Positions 23,283 to 36,195 of a stretch of 64,000 bases of DNA are shown here, piece after piece. The translations under genes and the position numbers were made by a program. Location: assembly GCA_047495785.1 (NCBI GenBank), contig JBLDXI010000001.1:3534001-3598000 (forward strand), read 5' to 3'. This DNA comes from Lepidodermella squamata (Eukaryota; Gastrotricha). Below the pieces are notes generated by a model. It did not search any database and had not been told where the DNA came from. It saw only the letters and a program-made list of their open reading frames with translations. The stretch's first letter is position 1; the number at the start of each line of letters is the position of its first letter.

Positions 23283-26200
23283 ATCGCATGGCTGGTGTTA
23301 AGCCACAGATGTAAAATTGCTCGGTATTACGGATTTTATCCGTAAAATTTCCATAAAAAAATCACCAACAATTATAAATTAAAATCTATAGAAAAAAACA
23401 TTAAAAATTCCACCTTAAAAATATTCATACAACAAAGAAATTAGTTCACATTCCTTTTGTTTCCTAAAACAATGGTCAGTGGCACTTGAGAAGAAGAATA
23501 AACACTTGATGATGCATTTTTCGGGGTAAAAAAGCGCTGAGCAAATAAAATTGGACAGTAGTGGGGACGAAGTTTGATAATATCATGGTTTATCAATCTA
23601 GGGTACCTATATGGAAAAAACCACCAGCCATAAAGGCGCATTTTTCGGCACTAAAAACTGCCCATCTGGAAAATGCATAATAATGCACCTCGCTATCGAA
23701 CACCTTCGCATTAACGCGTGGGTCTCCGCAAGCTTTTTACGACTAGATAATATGTAAATCAGGCTTGATATATAGCTGAAAACAGAAATAATGGTATAAT
23801 ATATTGACAACGATTCAAACGATAGTAATTGTATTAGGTTCATGTAGTGAATCTCTCCTAATGAAATAAGGAACAAATGCTAGATGATGAGTCAAGCTGC
23901 ACATTGAAGAAGTGTATTAACGTATTAGCCACAGCAACAGCAACAGATTGTCGATGGGCTACTAGCGCAGAAGATTCGTTGCGCAACGCCCCGGCAGCGC
24001 CAGATCGCAATTAGGCCTTACGGTCAATAAGAAGAATAAGACGAAGCGAACGAACGTTATTAATAACGAACATTCTATACGATAAATTATTGCTAAAGAA
24101 CGGGTGCCGATGATCCTCTCCTGCGGCCTTTATTACGCGGCCGCGTGCCACTAGACACGAGAGGGCCCAATAATTCTTCCCTCTAATTTCGCACCAGGCT
24201 GATCAAGCGCGCAAGTAATAAAAATTACCCCGCAAAACAGGTGCCGTTCAAAAAAGTTGACTTGAGTTCCGCGTAATAAGTAATAATTTTTCGGACAGAT
24301 TTTTTGTTTATTGTTTGCGCACAAATAACACTTAAAAAATAATAATAATAACACTCTCATTATAGCAGACCGCCCTGATATTTATATATACGTGTAATAA
24401 GAAGAGGTCACGCAGAATGTATTCTCTCGGCGACGTCAGCGACAATAAAATAGCAACCTCTGAGGCGTAAATAATGCGCCAATTATTGCTACTATTTATA
24501 TGAAAAACAATCATGTCGCGCACAACAGCGAAAGTCATTCCTCGACGACGAAAAAATAAGGAGTCGCGCATTTAAACCTGTATAATTATCGACTTGGAAA
24601 AATACAATAATATAACAAACAATCGGCGTCGCAAGCCTTTTGATTCACCGCCGCCGCTAATTAGAAAAACGTCACCTTAATTATTTTAACAAATGGCGAT
24701 TACCTATATTTTGTGAATGGAAACTTTAAAAGAAGAAAGAATAAAGAATTAAAGAAGAATTTGTCTAAAATTGAAATTCAGCTCGATATTGGAAAAAGAG
24801 CATTATTATAGCGCGGATAAATGTTTCGAAATAGCTCGGCTGATGAGAGTGTAAAAATAACAAAAACGGGACGCGCCACACGTGCCGCACACCTTTTGTT
24901 GTTGTGGTTATTCGTGTATCGAGAAGGCATAAAATATTCAGCCGCGTGCGTGGCTGGCACAGGTGACAATGTCGGATGACAGGCAGGCGGGTGATCGGCC
25001 TATCCTCGAGCACGATTTCATCTCAAGAGACGGAGAAGGTGCATGGCAATGGACATTAAATTGGCAGCAAGCAAGAAAATGGCAGCAGGCGGGCGCGCGT
25101 CTTTGACCCGACAAGTGCGCGCGACGCAACAACTGCTACTGCGCAAACACGCAAGAGGAGAAGAACGAGTAAATTGGGCCAATAAATGGCGAGGAATAAA
25201 TGGCGATGAACCCAGGTAGTCCTAAGACATGTTAATATTGAATTCGATACTACTGAGTGTTGACCACCTGGCCAGTGGTTACAAATTAACGATAGAATAA
25301 CAGGCACACAAGACTGACCTAGACTGAGATTTCCGGCACTAGGTCCAATAAATTAATCGGCGCTTTTGCCGTGGACTAGATGAGTGTGACGAAAATTTTA
25401 TTATTTTGATTACACGGCGCCTATCGAAGTAACCGCGCGCGCGATTTTCAAGGTACAAATAAACAAACAAATAATAAAGTAAGGACAGACGTCTATTACC
25501 AAGTCGTCGCTGCTGCTGTGGCTTAAATAACAAATCAGCGCTAAAACCTACACCTGATGATAGTCAAAGTCCGCCGATGAAACATCGATCGTCGCGGCTC
25601 GGCCAAGGTGCGATTGTTTTAAAAACACACACAACAAATAATCGGTAAATCTCTCATGGCCGCGAATTTAGTGTGCCGCGCCTACAAAATTATTTGTCCT
25701 CAAACTAAGGCGTCGCTTTACTATTCACGTGAGGAATCAATTTCAACTTGAAAATTCAGGAAAACCAACTAATGAAAGCCAAGTAAACACTTGATTAGCA
25801 GTAGCCGAGCCAGGTAAATTTAATGAATTTTCTTGCGCTGATTTTTAACTGTCTACACAAGTTTTTTTCTGAAAAGCCAAGCCAAATTCGGTCAAGAGAA
25901 AAATTGTTAAATGTGAGCACTGGAAGAGTTTTTGAACGCCTGGTAATTTAGATAATTAATTACCCGGTAGTGTAAACACGGCTCGAGAGAGATGGATGGC
26001 AAAGCTACTTTCATCAAGTGATAAGATGACAGGTTTATAGCGTCGCCTAGATGTTATAGAGATTATGATGATGATGAACAAGTGTTGACCAGCGGGGGCA
26101 ACAAGGTTCATAACGACGGTGGCGATAAATTACCCGTCATTAACGAAAAAAACAACCCAAGTTTCGCCCCGGGGCAACCGCAGATAAAAAAAATCAAAAG

Positions 26201-28493
26201 ATTTATGGGATAAAAAAATACCTAATAAATAAACAACAAAAATTATTGAGACAGGCAGCGTGCGTGTAATAAAAATTGCAATGATTGATATGTATCACAC
26301 TTGCCGTGTAACCAAATACTGCTATAATAGTGTCAAAATAATGTAATAATAATTTGCAACCAGTAAATAAATTCGTCAACAAAGTTTCACGACTTAAAAC
26401 AAACAAGGAAAGTGAGTAAAATTAAATTCTCGTCTAATTACCCGTTGATTATTAGATCAACGGCTCAGCTCTTATTCGTCTACTATATTATATATATATT
26501 ATAACAAGACAGAAGGAGACGGCGCGCGGGAGAGATAGAGAGAAGGACACGGCTCACTTGTCTACTCTGGTTACTTTTTTTCATTAGCAGCCGGCAAAAA
26601 TATTGATGTTATTGTTCAGAAAACAGCCAAAACATGCATTAGTGTTGACAAGAAAGGGAGCGGCAATGGTGTCGGGCCGAGCTAGTGAGAGTAGTAGTGG
26701 TTGAGCAAACAAAAAACGATGACATGCGCCTAGAAGAGAACATCGAAAACCCGAAAAACAACACGGCAGTCTCATCGAGATGAGAGGAGTGAGTGAGAAC
26801 CGGGTCTCTTCTGCTCTGATTATAATCCCAAGTATTTACCCCTACAATATTTCATGAACGACAGTCAGTGAAAAATAAACAAATAAACAAAAGTGAGAGT
26901 GATCGTACTAGAAAAATTGCGGATGCCGATTGTTCAGCTTTTGGCGTTCGATTTCCGCCGACGCGCTTTATATGATCGGTCGAAAATAACGAGAAGCGCG
27001 TAATTTCATTATAAAATTGGCATTATTAAATTTTAATCGGACAAAAATAAATGTCCTCTAAAAATTCAGCAACAAACAAGATAGTAAACAAAAATTCAGT
27101 TCGAATTAAAAAAGTCCTCCTAAATAAAACTCGGGTTTTTTCGCAAATTTTTCGTGTAACTGACTTTCAGTTGCGAGAGGCGATTTGTCTGGCGGGTGTT
27201 TGCCAGATTTAGATGTTGAGAGGATGACAAGGGCCGCGTGCTGAAAATCTGCGGCTGCCGAGAGAGCGCGGGAATTTGGCGCGCGCTTGCTAATCGTGGC
27301 AGCTGAATGCCGGGCGGCACGTTCTCGCTGCTTATCGTTGCGACGATGGCACCACTGACCTCAGTCGATAGCGCTAATCGGGCGCGGCTGGGCCGTTTTC
27401 GTGGATGGGATTACACAACGCACTTGGCTCAATTTGAAGCTCAACTACTAAGATGTATCGTTTCGTCGCCGACGTCGCCGTCGCCGAAAACGACTATGAC
27501 GACGAAGAAGCTGGCTAACTAACTAACTAGGCTAATAAAGTAGTGATACGTGAGTGCAAATAGCGGCATTTTAGAGCCGTCGAGACGGCACGGCGGAACA
27601 AATTCAAGGCGAGCAACAGACGCCACCGGTTAACGCGGAGAAGAAGATGGAGATGACAGCACGGTGGTAACATCCACCGCCACAATCTCATCTCATCACA
27701 CAGGTAAACCGATAGTCAACTCGCGATGACTCGTGTGGGGCAAGTTACGAGCGAACGCAAACACACCAAACAGAAGCACCAGCAGCAGCAGCAGCTAAAT
27801 AGCTCATCGGCAGCTATCATAAAGCCGTAATAAAAGTGGTCCGTGGTGTTTACTCGAACGCGCGTGGGTCTAGCCTTTTTCTCTCGCGATTTGGCCGCGC
27901 GCTTCTTTATTGTTTTGCCATTCTTATTACCCGGTAATTAAAAGACGAACGCGTGCGAAGCTCTCCTTTCCTCTTTTTTTTACGATCTTATAAAACTGAC
28001 ACTAATTCCTATTATTCGCGTAATGTGACACTGATACCTAGCGAAAAACAACTCAGGCATAGAAATAAAATTCACACAAAATCGGGCGGAGATGGATGGA
28101 ATACATGGCTGCTGACTGACTGACTACCTGTTGTAAGTATCATGCTGCCACTGGCGCTATTTACAGAGGCGTTATTGAAAACGAAAACATGGCCTAAACG
28201 CGCTTTCGGCGGTAAGTAAGAGTGCGCATAAAATCCGGTGTTGCCGAACCGCGCCGCCTTAATAATTATTACTACGCCGCATTATTTGTTGTTTGGGCAT
28301 CAGCATCGAAAATTGCTCGCCGCGTGTAAAGATTATGCATTTTAGCAACGCCCCGCCTGACTCGAGTGTAAGAGGCGTAACGGATATGCCGTGTAAATAA
28401 CACATATTAAACAATAAAATCGGCGGAAACGCAAACAACAAAAGAGGCTCCCCAGCACTCCGAAAATCGACGTGTCAGAGGTCTGAAAGTGAA
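23283..28493. other. Gene-poor region upstream of the cadherin gene
   Basis: No frame here resembles a known protein. The sequence is largely unique-looking, with scattered GC-rich words, a TA-rich run near 26485-26505 and a short CAG run at 27780-27796. An acceptor-like ACACCAG ends 9 nt upstream of the cadherin ATG, so a 5' UTR exon further upstream is possible. The stretch could then be a first intron or promoter and enhancer DNA. The short plus-strand frame at 27307-27522 has no support as a gene. Confidence 0.4.
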
Positions 28494-28740
28494 ATGAGAC
28501 GTGGCAAGCGATTTCGGCCATCTAGATTGATTGATTAATTTAAAAATTTGCTGGCGTGCAATAATGCTACTAATTTTTCTCTAAAGAAAACTTTCCTCTA
28601 CCGAGCGCTCGCTACTTCGGGGTTTAGGCTTTTAAATATAATTAAAATTAAAATTAAAAATTGAAATTATACGTCAGCTTTTGCCTTTTCTAATGCCTGT
28701 TCAGATAGAGTTAGGCCCGAAATCGCTTGCCACGTCTCAT
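28494..28740. mobile_element. Small terminal-inverted-repeat element (MITE-like, 247 bp)
   Basis: The ends are near-perfect inverted copies over about 26 bp (left ATGAGACGTGGCAAGCGATT). The interior is AT-rich and non-coding. No clear target duplication is seen, so the superfamily is unknown. Confidence 0.55.
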
Positions 28741-28952
28741 ATATTCGTCGTAAACAAGAAATGCTTATTAAAAACATCGTATGGTTCAAGAATCTTTCTT
28801 CATTAAGTCAGCATACTTTTTCTAAAAAATGTAGAAAATCGTACTAAAATTTCCTAATGATCCTGAGTCATTGGCAGATTTAAAATAAAAAGATTCGGTA
28901 AAATAAATAACAGGTGAACCTTGAAATTATTGGATAAGTACATATTCATTAA

Positions 28953-29486
28953 CCCTTTCACGGCCGAATTTTATTTCAGCCAAGCAAAAAAATCGAATTT
29001 TCGAATTTTCTGGAAAATGAAAAACCTATTCAGAAAATCGACAACCGTATGCCAAACTAGGCACTTGGGCGCATAGTTCGCATCAGTTTCTGATTTCACT
29101 GAAAATTTCAGTCACCCTAGGTTTTTTTTTAAATAGATTCATCCGAATGAATTCATAGGATTCGTCAGCCAGGTTACTGTTTCACCAGTTTTAAGTCATA
29201 AAAACGGAATAAGTAGTCAATGGTACCCTGCCGGACACGGCTGTCCTAGTCAGATATAGGAGAAAAAAAATTCTGAAAAAAATAAGAAAAACACCCCTCG
29301 GTTTGAAATTATTAAATTGATCGCCTTCCGAGAAGCAACGGAATAATGAAATTTGGGTTTCAGATTCTTGAAGCCAACATCCAAAAGTAGTGCCGCAGAA
29401 AAGGAGACACAAAATTTCGACAAATTAAGCGAGCTGTGAGCATGCAAAGTCAGAATTCCGAAATCGTCCTTATGGCTATGAAAGGG
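28953..29486. mobile_element. piggyBac-like MITE with TTAA target duplication (534 bp)
   Basis: The element starts CCCTTTCACGGCC and ends with the inverted counterpart (GGCTATGAAAGGG). It is flanked exactly by TTAA at 28949-28952 and 29487-29490. TTAA target sites with CCC-starting termini are the mark of the piggyBac superfamily. There is no transposase, so it is non-autonomous. It ends about 140 bp before the duplicated cadherin fragment. Confidence 0.65.
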
Positions 29487-29627
29487 TTAAAGTGTACCAC
29501 ATCTGAAAGCAGCCCGCAAATTTTGATGGGATTTAACCACAGATTGACCACTAAAAAGGTCATTTCAATTTCAATTTCGATGGACCAGAGTTTTCTCGCG
29601 CGAAAATTAGAAATTTTAATTTTGGAT

Positions 29628-30668
29628 TATTTCGACGAATCGGATGGGTCTGAGTCGACGGGGCAAAAGGTCAATTTCCTAGCGACCCATTCTGGGAAGC
29701 AGCAGCTAAGCCCCGCCCCTTCGTCGTGCTTCGTTGTTGATTCAACGACTGGAATCGTAAAATTAGCCTGCGATTTGTCGAAGGTACCCTGGCGCAATGC
29801 CGTGGTCTATTTCACGGCTACAGACGGGCTGAACCGGGCGGAAGAGCCGGCTTTGCTGAATTTAACCATCGTCCCTAACGCTAGGACGCTAGTCGACATT
29901 CGCTGCCAGGCGAATTCGAAGCGGCCCCTGCTAACCCGGACGATTTTTGCCTCGTCGAAATTAGCCGCGGAGGAGCAGATGAATGAAACTTTGGCGAGTT
30001 CATTTTTAGGCCGCGGTGAAAATCTCCACTCGCCCGTCTTCGTCCAACCACCCTCGGTCGCTGTTGAAATTTTTGAAGATGCGGAAGTAGGGTCGGTTGT
30101 GCTTATCCTGAAGGCGGTTGATAACGACGTTGGGTTCAACGGTCTAGTGACGTATCAAATCGCCGAGGGCAACGACGGGTTCTACTTCAACATGTCAACA
30201 TTCACCGGCGAGTTGGTGCTAGCCCGGCCGTTGGATGCCGAAACTCGCGACTCATTCACGCTGCAAATCATCGCGTCAGACCTGGGTGAAATTCCGAGGA
30301 AAACGAAATTAACCATCGATTTGAAGGTTGATGACGTCAATGATGTTCGGCCGATTTTTCGCGAATCTAGCTATTCCGTCGAGGTTTCCGAGGCGTCGCC
30401 AGTCGGCACCCGCTTGCTAGTAGTTCGGGCTGAAGATTCGGACCGAGATGCGGAAAACGCACAAGTTCGTTATTCGCTACTTGGCGAGAATTCGCTGGAT
30501 AGCTACTTCACAATCGACCCTCTCGACGGTGTAGTCACCCTGAATCAGCCCCTAGATCGCGAGAAGGTTGCCTCGTATCGGCTGCAGGTGGTTGCGAGTG
30601 ATGGCAGCTACCTATCATTCGCTGATTATTTGTTTATCACAGTGACCGATATCGACGTTAATTTGACG
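29628..30668 (+). pseudogene. Inverted duplicate fragment of the Fat-like cadherin (repeats 6-8)
   Basis: This stretch is the reverse complement of about 20008-21034, inside exon 2 of the cadherin gene. It covers the end of cadherin repeat 6, all of repeat 7 and most of repeat 8. The frame stays open throughout, and I count only about five amino-acid changes, including a 3-nt insertion near the end that changes DLLI to DYLFI. Homology starts at the DESDGSES block and stops just after the VTDI calcium motif; the frame ends at 30687-30689. There is no start codon, signal peptide or membrane segment of its own. The 192-nt in-frame stretch before it (from 29436) is unrelated to cadherin. The source region has no intron, so a DNA copy and a retrocopy cannot be told apart. 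I call it a recent non-functional duplicate, with a possible RNA role (see findings). Confidence 0.85.
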
Positions 30669-30689
30669 CAATTAACACGCGCACTCTAA

Positions 30690-33111
30690 TAACGCGCACT
30701 AATGCTATGAAACAGCAACGCTATTTTATGTTTTATTGAAGGGTAATAAAACATCCCAAAGCGGCGCAGAATTCTAAAGAACTTGAGAATCCGCTTTGGG
30801 AGCGGAGGTGAAAGAATAAAGAATAAAGAAACGCAAACAAAGTTGAAAAACGACGATTTTTGACATCGAGTGCGAAGTGGCCTACATTCGATTATTATTA
30901 TTTACGATGCGGCTACAAAATGTCGAACAACAGCGTTCGAACGAGGGCAAAGAGATGCAAAATCTTTTTATAAATAATCATCAGCCGACGAGACGTCGAC
31001 TTCTACTACAACTACCGCACTACCGCACTACTATCTGTTTCTTTCAATCGAAGCGCATCAAATCATTGTTATTACAGTATGTGGGCGTACTTTGTTACTG
31101 ATATGTTGTAAATGTTGTTTAGAGAATAAGCAACATTACGGACGAGCGCCACCTTAATAACAGCTACCTTCATCCTTATAATAGCTGAAACAAAAGCTTT
31201 TCTGCTGCTGCTGCTGCTGCTGGCGTAACGGACTAGACAGTTTGCAACAACAGAAGCATCAACTAATTCGGTATATTTGCGCCGCGCCTCGGTACGTCGA
31301 GCCGGCCTTTTATTGAGTATAAGGTCAAGACTTCTGGTAAGTCGGTCACTAATAGCCGAGTGTAAGCTCTGAACAAAGACGTTGATTAGCGAATGATAAC
31401 GTTAATGATGATGATACCTACCTAGATGTAAAACGGGGCGTAATCCTAAAGAAAAACACCGAGGACATCATGATGTTCGTGATGGGTAAACATGGCGCGA
31501 TGGGGGAGACCCGGAACCACCGGGCTCATAATTCACACCAATCCTTGTTCGTTCATGCTGGGTCAAATTGGCCGTGCTAAATTGCGATTACTAAACAGCG
31601 GAAGCTATTCATTAAATAATTAGGCAAAATTGCAGACCAGTGCGCGATTTTGGGCAATCCTAATAATATTGCTGGTGATGCAACTTTTCAAGCCTGGTCA
31701 GGCGAGATTGACGAATGCAGAAAAAATCGCAGACGGCTATTGAAGTGGTTAACCTCAAAGGTATAAATTACAGAAAAATTATGAAGAAATTAATACGCCT
31801 GACGTGTATGAAAGAGAAAATAGACCTTATATTAGCCTTTCACCCAATTAATCAAATAAAAGGAAAAATGCCCAATAAAATTGCCAACAAAAGAAATAAA
31901 AATTCCGCCTTAAAATATAATTATTCCTTGAATTTAGAACTTAGACATTTTGGATAAAAATAAATAAAAATCCCACCTTAAAATATAGCAACTCATAGTT
32001 AAATTTCAAGTAAAAAGCCGCAAATTGGCCGGAATTTCAAATGTTTCAACTGTTAGAATCAAACGAGACGCATACTCTAGAAAAAAAACTAGAAAATGGA
32101 CAATTTGTGATCGAATGGTAGAATCCGTTTTGGGAGAAAGTAGAAGGAAGAATAAAGAAAAGGTCTGTTTTTCTCGAATTTTTCATTCTGCCGGCTTTTG
32201 TCTTACCAGCTGTCGTTAGAGAACCGAAGAACAAGGGCGGCGGCGATGATGATGTCAAAGGACCGAACATAAGCTCGGCATCACGCCCAAGAGCAGGTGC
32301 TAGCTAGGCAGAGTTCCAAAGCCGAGCAAACAGTGGTAATAAAACACGACCCTGGCGGCGGTGATAAACAATAAATAAATAGAACACCGGCAATTAATAA
32401 CCGGATAAGAGGAAGTTACGCGAGAAAATAATAATACCTACAATAATAGAAGAGCACAAAAAGTCAGTTGTGGCGGCAAAACCGAACATGATGATGATGC
32501 TGCGTTACGTTTGTTGATGCTGTTGATCTAACTCGCGGCAGATGTTGTGGTTAGTGGTCACATCTTTTCTTCTCCTATACTTTGGTCAAGAATTCTTGCC
32601 TACCTAGACATAAGAAAGTGTAGTTGATACCCCACCTATTAAATAGATATCAGCTCAACTATAAATAATGATGATGGGCGACGTGAATTGAATAATACCG
32701 CTCATCAATTGTTGTCTTATTTTAGCAACGGCGCGTCTTGATGACAATAATAATAAAACTATCGTATACAGAAAATTGGTCGCAGAAAATAAATAACATC
32801 GGTTATAATACCTATATATGATGTCTTAATGTGCGTGGTGCCTCAATTCCAAATTATTAGTGCCGCAAAAATTATTTGCTGTCGGGCTAGATGCGATGAT
32901 ACCAACAACAAACCCGCGATTGAATTAGCGTCGAATTGAAAAACACTTGTTAATTTACCTAGAAAAATAACAACTTTTTATAGTGAAAAAATTAGCCATG
33001 TCGTCGTTGTCGTCAATGGGCTTGCGGCTAAAATAGAAAAATTGGCTATGAATACAGACAGGCCACAAGACAAGTGCGCTGGTGTGTATTCAACAAATGT
33101 TTTACCAGTTG
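30690..33111. other. Gene-poor stretch after the cadherin fragment
   Basis: No coding similarity is seen on either strand. It holds a CTG trinucleotide run at about 31201-31221, AT-rich patches (31730-32000) and several TAATAA-rich words. Nothing here supports a gene or RNA. Confidence 0.4.
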
Positions 33112-33612
33112 TTGCCTTGTGAGTAATATAGAGGAGATGAAGCTTGCGCGCGCGCACACGCAATTGTATAGGGCTATTGTGCGACCAGCGCGCTGTATGA
33201 TTTACTGATCTAAAAAGTGGGGTTTGGTTTTCTTGAGGTAACTTTTTTGTTATAAGGAATTTCGGAGAAATTTTTGCAGATTCGAAAAATTCGACTCAAA
33301 ATACGGTCGCTCATGTTTTTATTTTTTCAATTAAGTTTACTGCAACTAAGCGCTGGGCGTCTGAAAAAGGGTCATTTTAGCTAGATTTTGTGATTTTTCG
33401 ACGTTTGAGCTCGAGCGCTCAAATTTGGCAAGAGATAATTCTAAAAATGAAAACATGAGCGACTGTATTTTGAGTCGAGCTTTCCGAATCTGCAAAAATC
33501 TCTCCGAAATTCCTTATAGCAAAAAAGTTACCTCAAGAAAACGTGCGCGGTCGCATAGCTCTCGCTGTGTGCGCGCGCAAGCTTCATCTCCTCTATATTA
33601 CTCACAAGGTTG
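33112..33612. repeat. Long foldback (inverted repeat) element
   Basis: The left arm 33112-33322 pairs with the right arm 33451-33612. The outer segment (33112-33159 with 33567-33612) includes TAATATAGAGGAGATGAAGC and its complement. The inner segment (33227-33322 with 33451-33542) includes CTCAAGAAAAC and its complement. A 67-nt stretch of the left arm faces only 24 nt on the right. The centre is about 130 nt. There is no coding content; a transcript would form a long imperfect hairpin. Confidence 0.7.
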
Positions 33613-36195
33613 TTGCTGTCGATTTTGAGCTAATAATAGGGGTCGTAACACGAGCAGGAAGAAACGTGAAAATTTTAGCACGTGTAATGATTATTGCTGG
33701 TTACTTACTGGAGAGTGGGTTCATTCGAAAACCGAACGAACGAAACGCGATACAAACGTGCACGAACACGTTTTTGGGTTCGGAGTGTATGTATGCGATT
33801 ATGCAATGCAAGTATAGAACAACAACCTGCTGCGAGAGAGCCGACGGCGGCGGCGCTATGTTGCGTCATAGCTTAGGCAAATAAGTACGTGAATTTGTGA
33901 ATGGGCCGCCCGCCCTGCGCGCAAGGAACCGCGAGTGGAGAGCGAGCAGGCGTCGAGTGAGGGCGCGAGACAGACCGCGCGCCTCTTGACCTGACCTTAG
34001 TGAGCTAATATAAAACCGTCAAAAAATTACAAAATTGCGATATTTCGATCAATTGATGCAAAGATTTTTGATAATACAGCAGAAATACGCGAATTCCACG
34101 CTTCCCTTACAATTATAAGTCTGATAAGCTTGAGGATAGTTCAACGGCGCCTGAATTCTGGAAAATTTAACAAAACCGATTATTTTTAAAATTATCGATT
34201 TAAAATTTGATTTCGATCTCCGCTCCTACATTTGCGATTTAGGGAAGAAGGCATGAGGCAATTCTACAAAACGATTTCAAATCGAGTAAAAGGAACTAAA
34301 AAAATCCCGAAATTCTACTAAAATTTCTCTCCAAACAGTTGACATGTACATAATATTCTAAGGTAACGTTCCGAGAGAATAAAAAACATGACTCATTGTT
34401 TATAAATGGGACTCATGTATCAATCGGTATTGTTGTTAGAACGCGCAAGGTCGAGCTCCGCTCCAAGGATTCTTTTCTGCGGTTTCTTGAACAATTTTTC
34501 TGGACATTATTCGATAATTTGGACTTCTTGACTTGGAAATAAATTTCAAAGTTATTTAAAAAAACCAGCTCATCTCGAAAAAAATATTAAAAAAAAATCA
34601 TCAAGCGCCATGGAAATAAACCAATTGCCGCAAAAATTCAAAATTTTCTAGCACACATTTTTTGCAAAACACGGCCTTGTTGTAGATGTTTTCAGGGGCC
34701 GGAATCTGGCTATATGGCATTCATTTAGAACTCAAACCCCGTTAAAAAAAATCTGGTAAAAATGGGTTAAACGACAAAAGCGGTAAAACCCCGACAAAAT
34801 ATGAAAATCGTTCATTTCGGTTTACATATATTTCTCACTAGCATTTTAGCATCTTATTAGTTCCTAAAACGGGAGACGTGGGGCCGGATAGGTTTTCTAA
34901 TTTTCTGAGCGAATTAAAATTTCGAATTTCGAAGTGAGAAGAAATCGATGCAGAAAGTTCAACTGCTATCGATTGTTATGGTGTAGATTGAATCGTGGTT
35001 TAAATGGTTGGGAAGGAATGTCGTATGAGTATGTCGTATGAGTTTACCTGGAACAGAAAGGGCTAAGGAGTGGGCTATTTTCCCCATCTCAAAATCACTG
35101 AGCTATAATTGGCCATTCTTATTTTCGCGCATTATGACATGGGTCACTGCGCAATGTTGTTGTTGTCGCGAAAATAGCGATGATTCATTACAATACTATA
35201 ATGTATCAGATTTTTGCCGGCCGGGCAGAAGTGACAGCGCGCAGTAGGTAGGTAAGCCTAAAAAGCTGGTAATTTGGTAATGGTAATTTGGCGTGTTGCG
35301 GTTGTATTTGCTGGCGGAAACGCAAATAGCATAGTGTTATTTTCGAGACCTCTTCACACGCCGGCGATTATCTTCACGATAATAGGGGGCCAGCTCATGG
35401 TACCTTTCTGTGGCGCGTATCACCTCGGTAAAAATAAACAAGCCATTTTTCTGGCTAATAACACTTCTCATTCTACTCTTCCTACCTATCTTACGGCTAC
35501 AACCAAAACATACGATTGAGAAAAACAGTGCGCTAATTTTTCCTGTGATATCTACCGATATATACATGAAACGAACATCAATCGAAGCGTGACCACTCGC
35601 ATCATAGCAGAAACAATATTTTTTCAATAATAACTATACACATGGCGGTGGGGAAAAAACAAAACAAAGTATTAAGGCATGTATCAATGAAAAATCGCGG
35701 CTATCAATTTTTCGGAAATAAACACACGCGCCGTAAAATGATAAAACAGCCGTCTTACCGCGTTATTTACGATCGCCAAGTTGATTCAGGCGAGAGAGAT
35801 AGAGCGAGCGTAGAAAACAAAATCGCGCTCAGCCAGTCATCAATCAGCGCCGATTATCTTTCAACGCTATATTACAATCGCTATAACCTGGCCAGATGAT
35901 GTATGTAACGATTTTTTTGGCCTAGGGGTGGGAAAACGGCCAATACAAAATTAGTCCGATAAAAGATACGATATTTCAGTAGTAAGTAAATCCAGAAACG
36001 AAACGAAAAAATTGCGGAAAATATATATAGTCGCTGAAATTGCGAATAAAGCATCAGGTGAGTTTTTTAAGCGAGTGCGAAAATATCATTATTTTTTTAA
36101 GGCCAATATCTAAAAGGTTGCACTGAGGCTAATTCTGAGTAATGGATGCATGGACGGAGATGAAATGATCGAGATGGACGCGGCCGATATTATAA
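33613..36195. other. Gene-poor stretch
   Basis: No gene is recognised. A CpG-rich purine-biased patch lies at 33900-33990, and the rest is AT-rich. A short plus frame at 35642-35896 is Lys/Arg-rich and matches nothing I know. Confidence 0.35.

Noticed and set aside
27307-27522. Short plus-strand gene
   Set aside because: There is no domain resemblance, and Ser/Thr/Pro-rich composition arises from a GACGTCGCC-type repeat.
29436-29627. The first 64 codons of the open frame leading into the cadherin fragment as a real N-terminus
   Set aside because: This part does not resemble cadherin, has no signal peptide, and its first 50 bp lie inside the piggyBac-like MITE; it is chance open frame.
31201-31221. 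CTG run as a functional repeat
   Set aside because: Seven units in non-coding sequence is ordinary microsatellite length.
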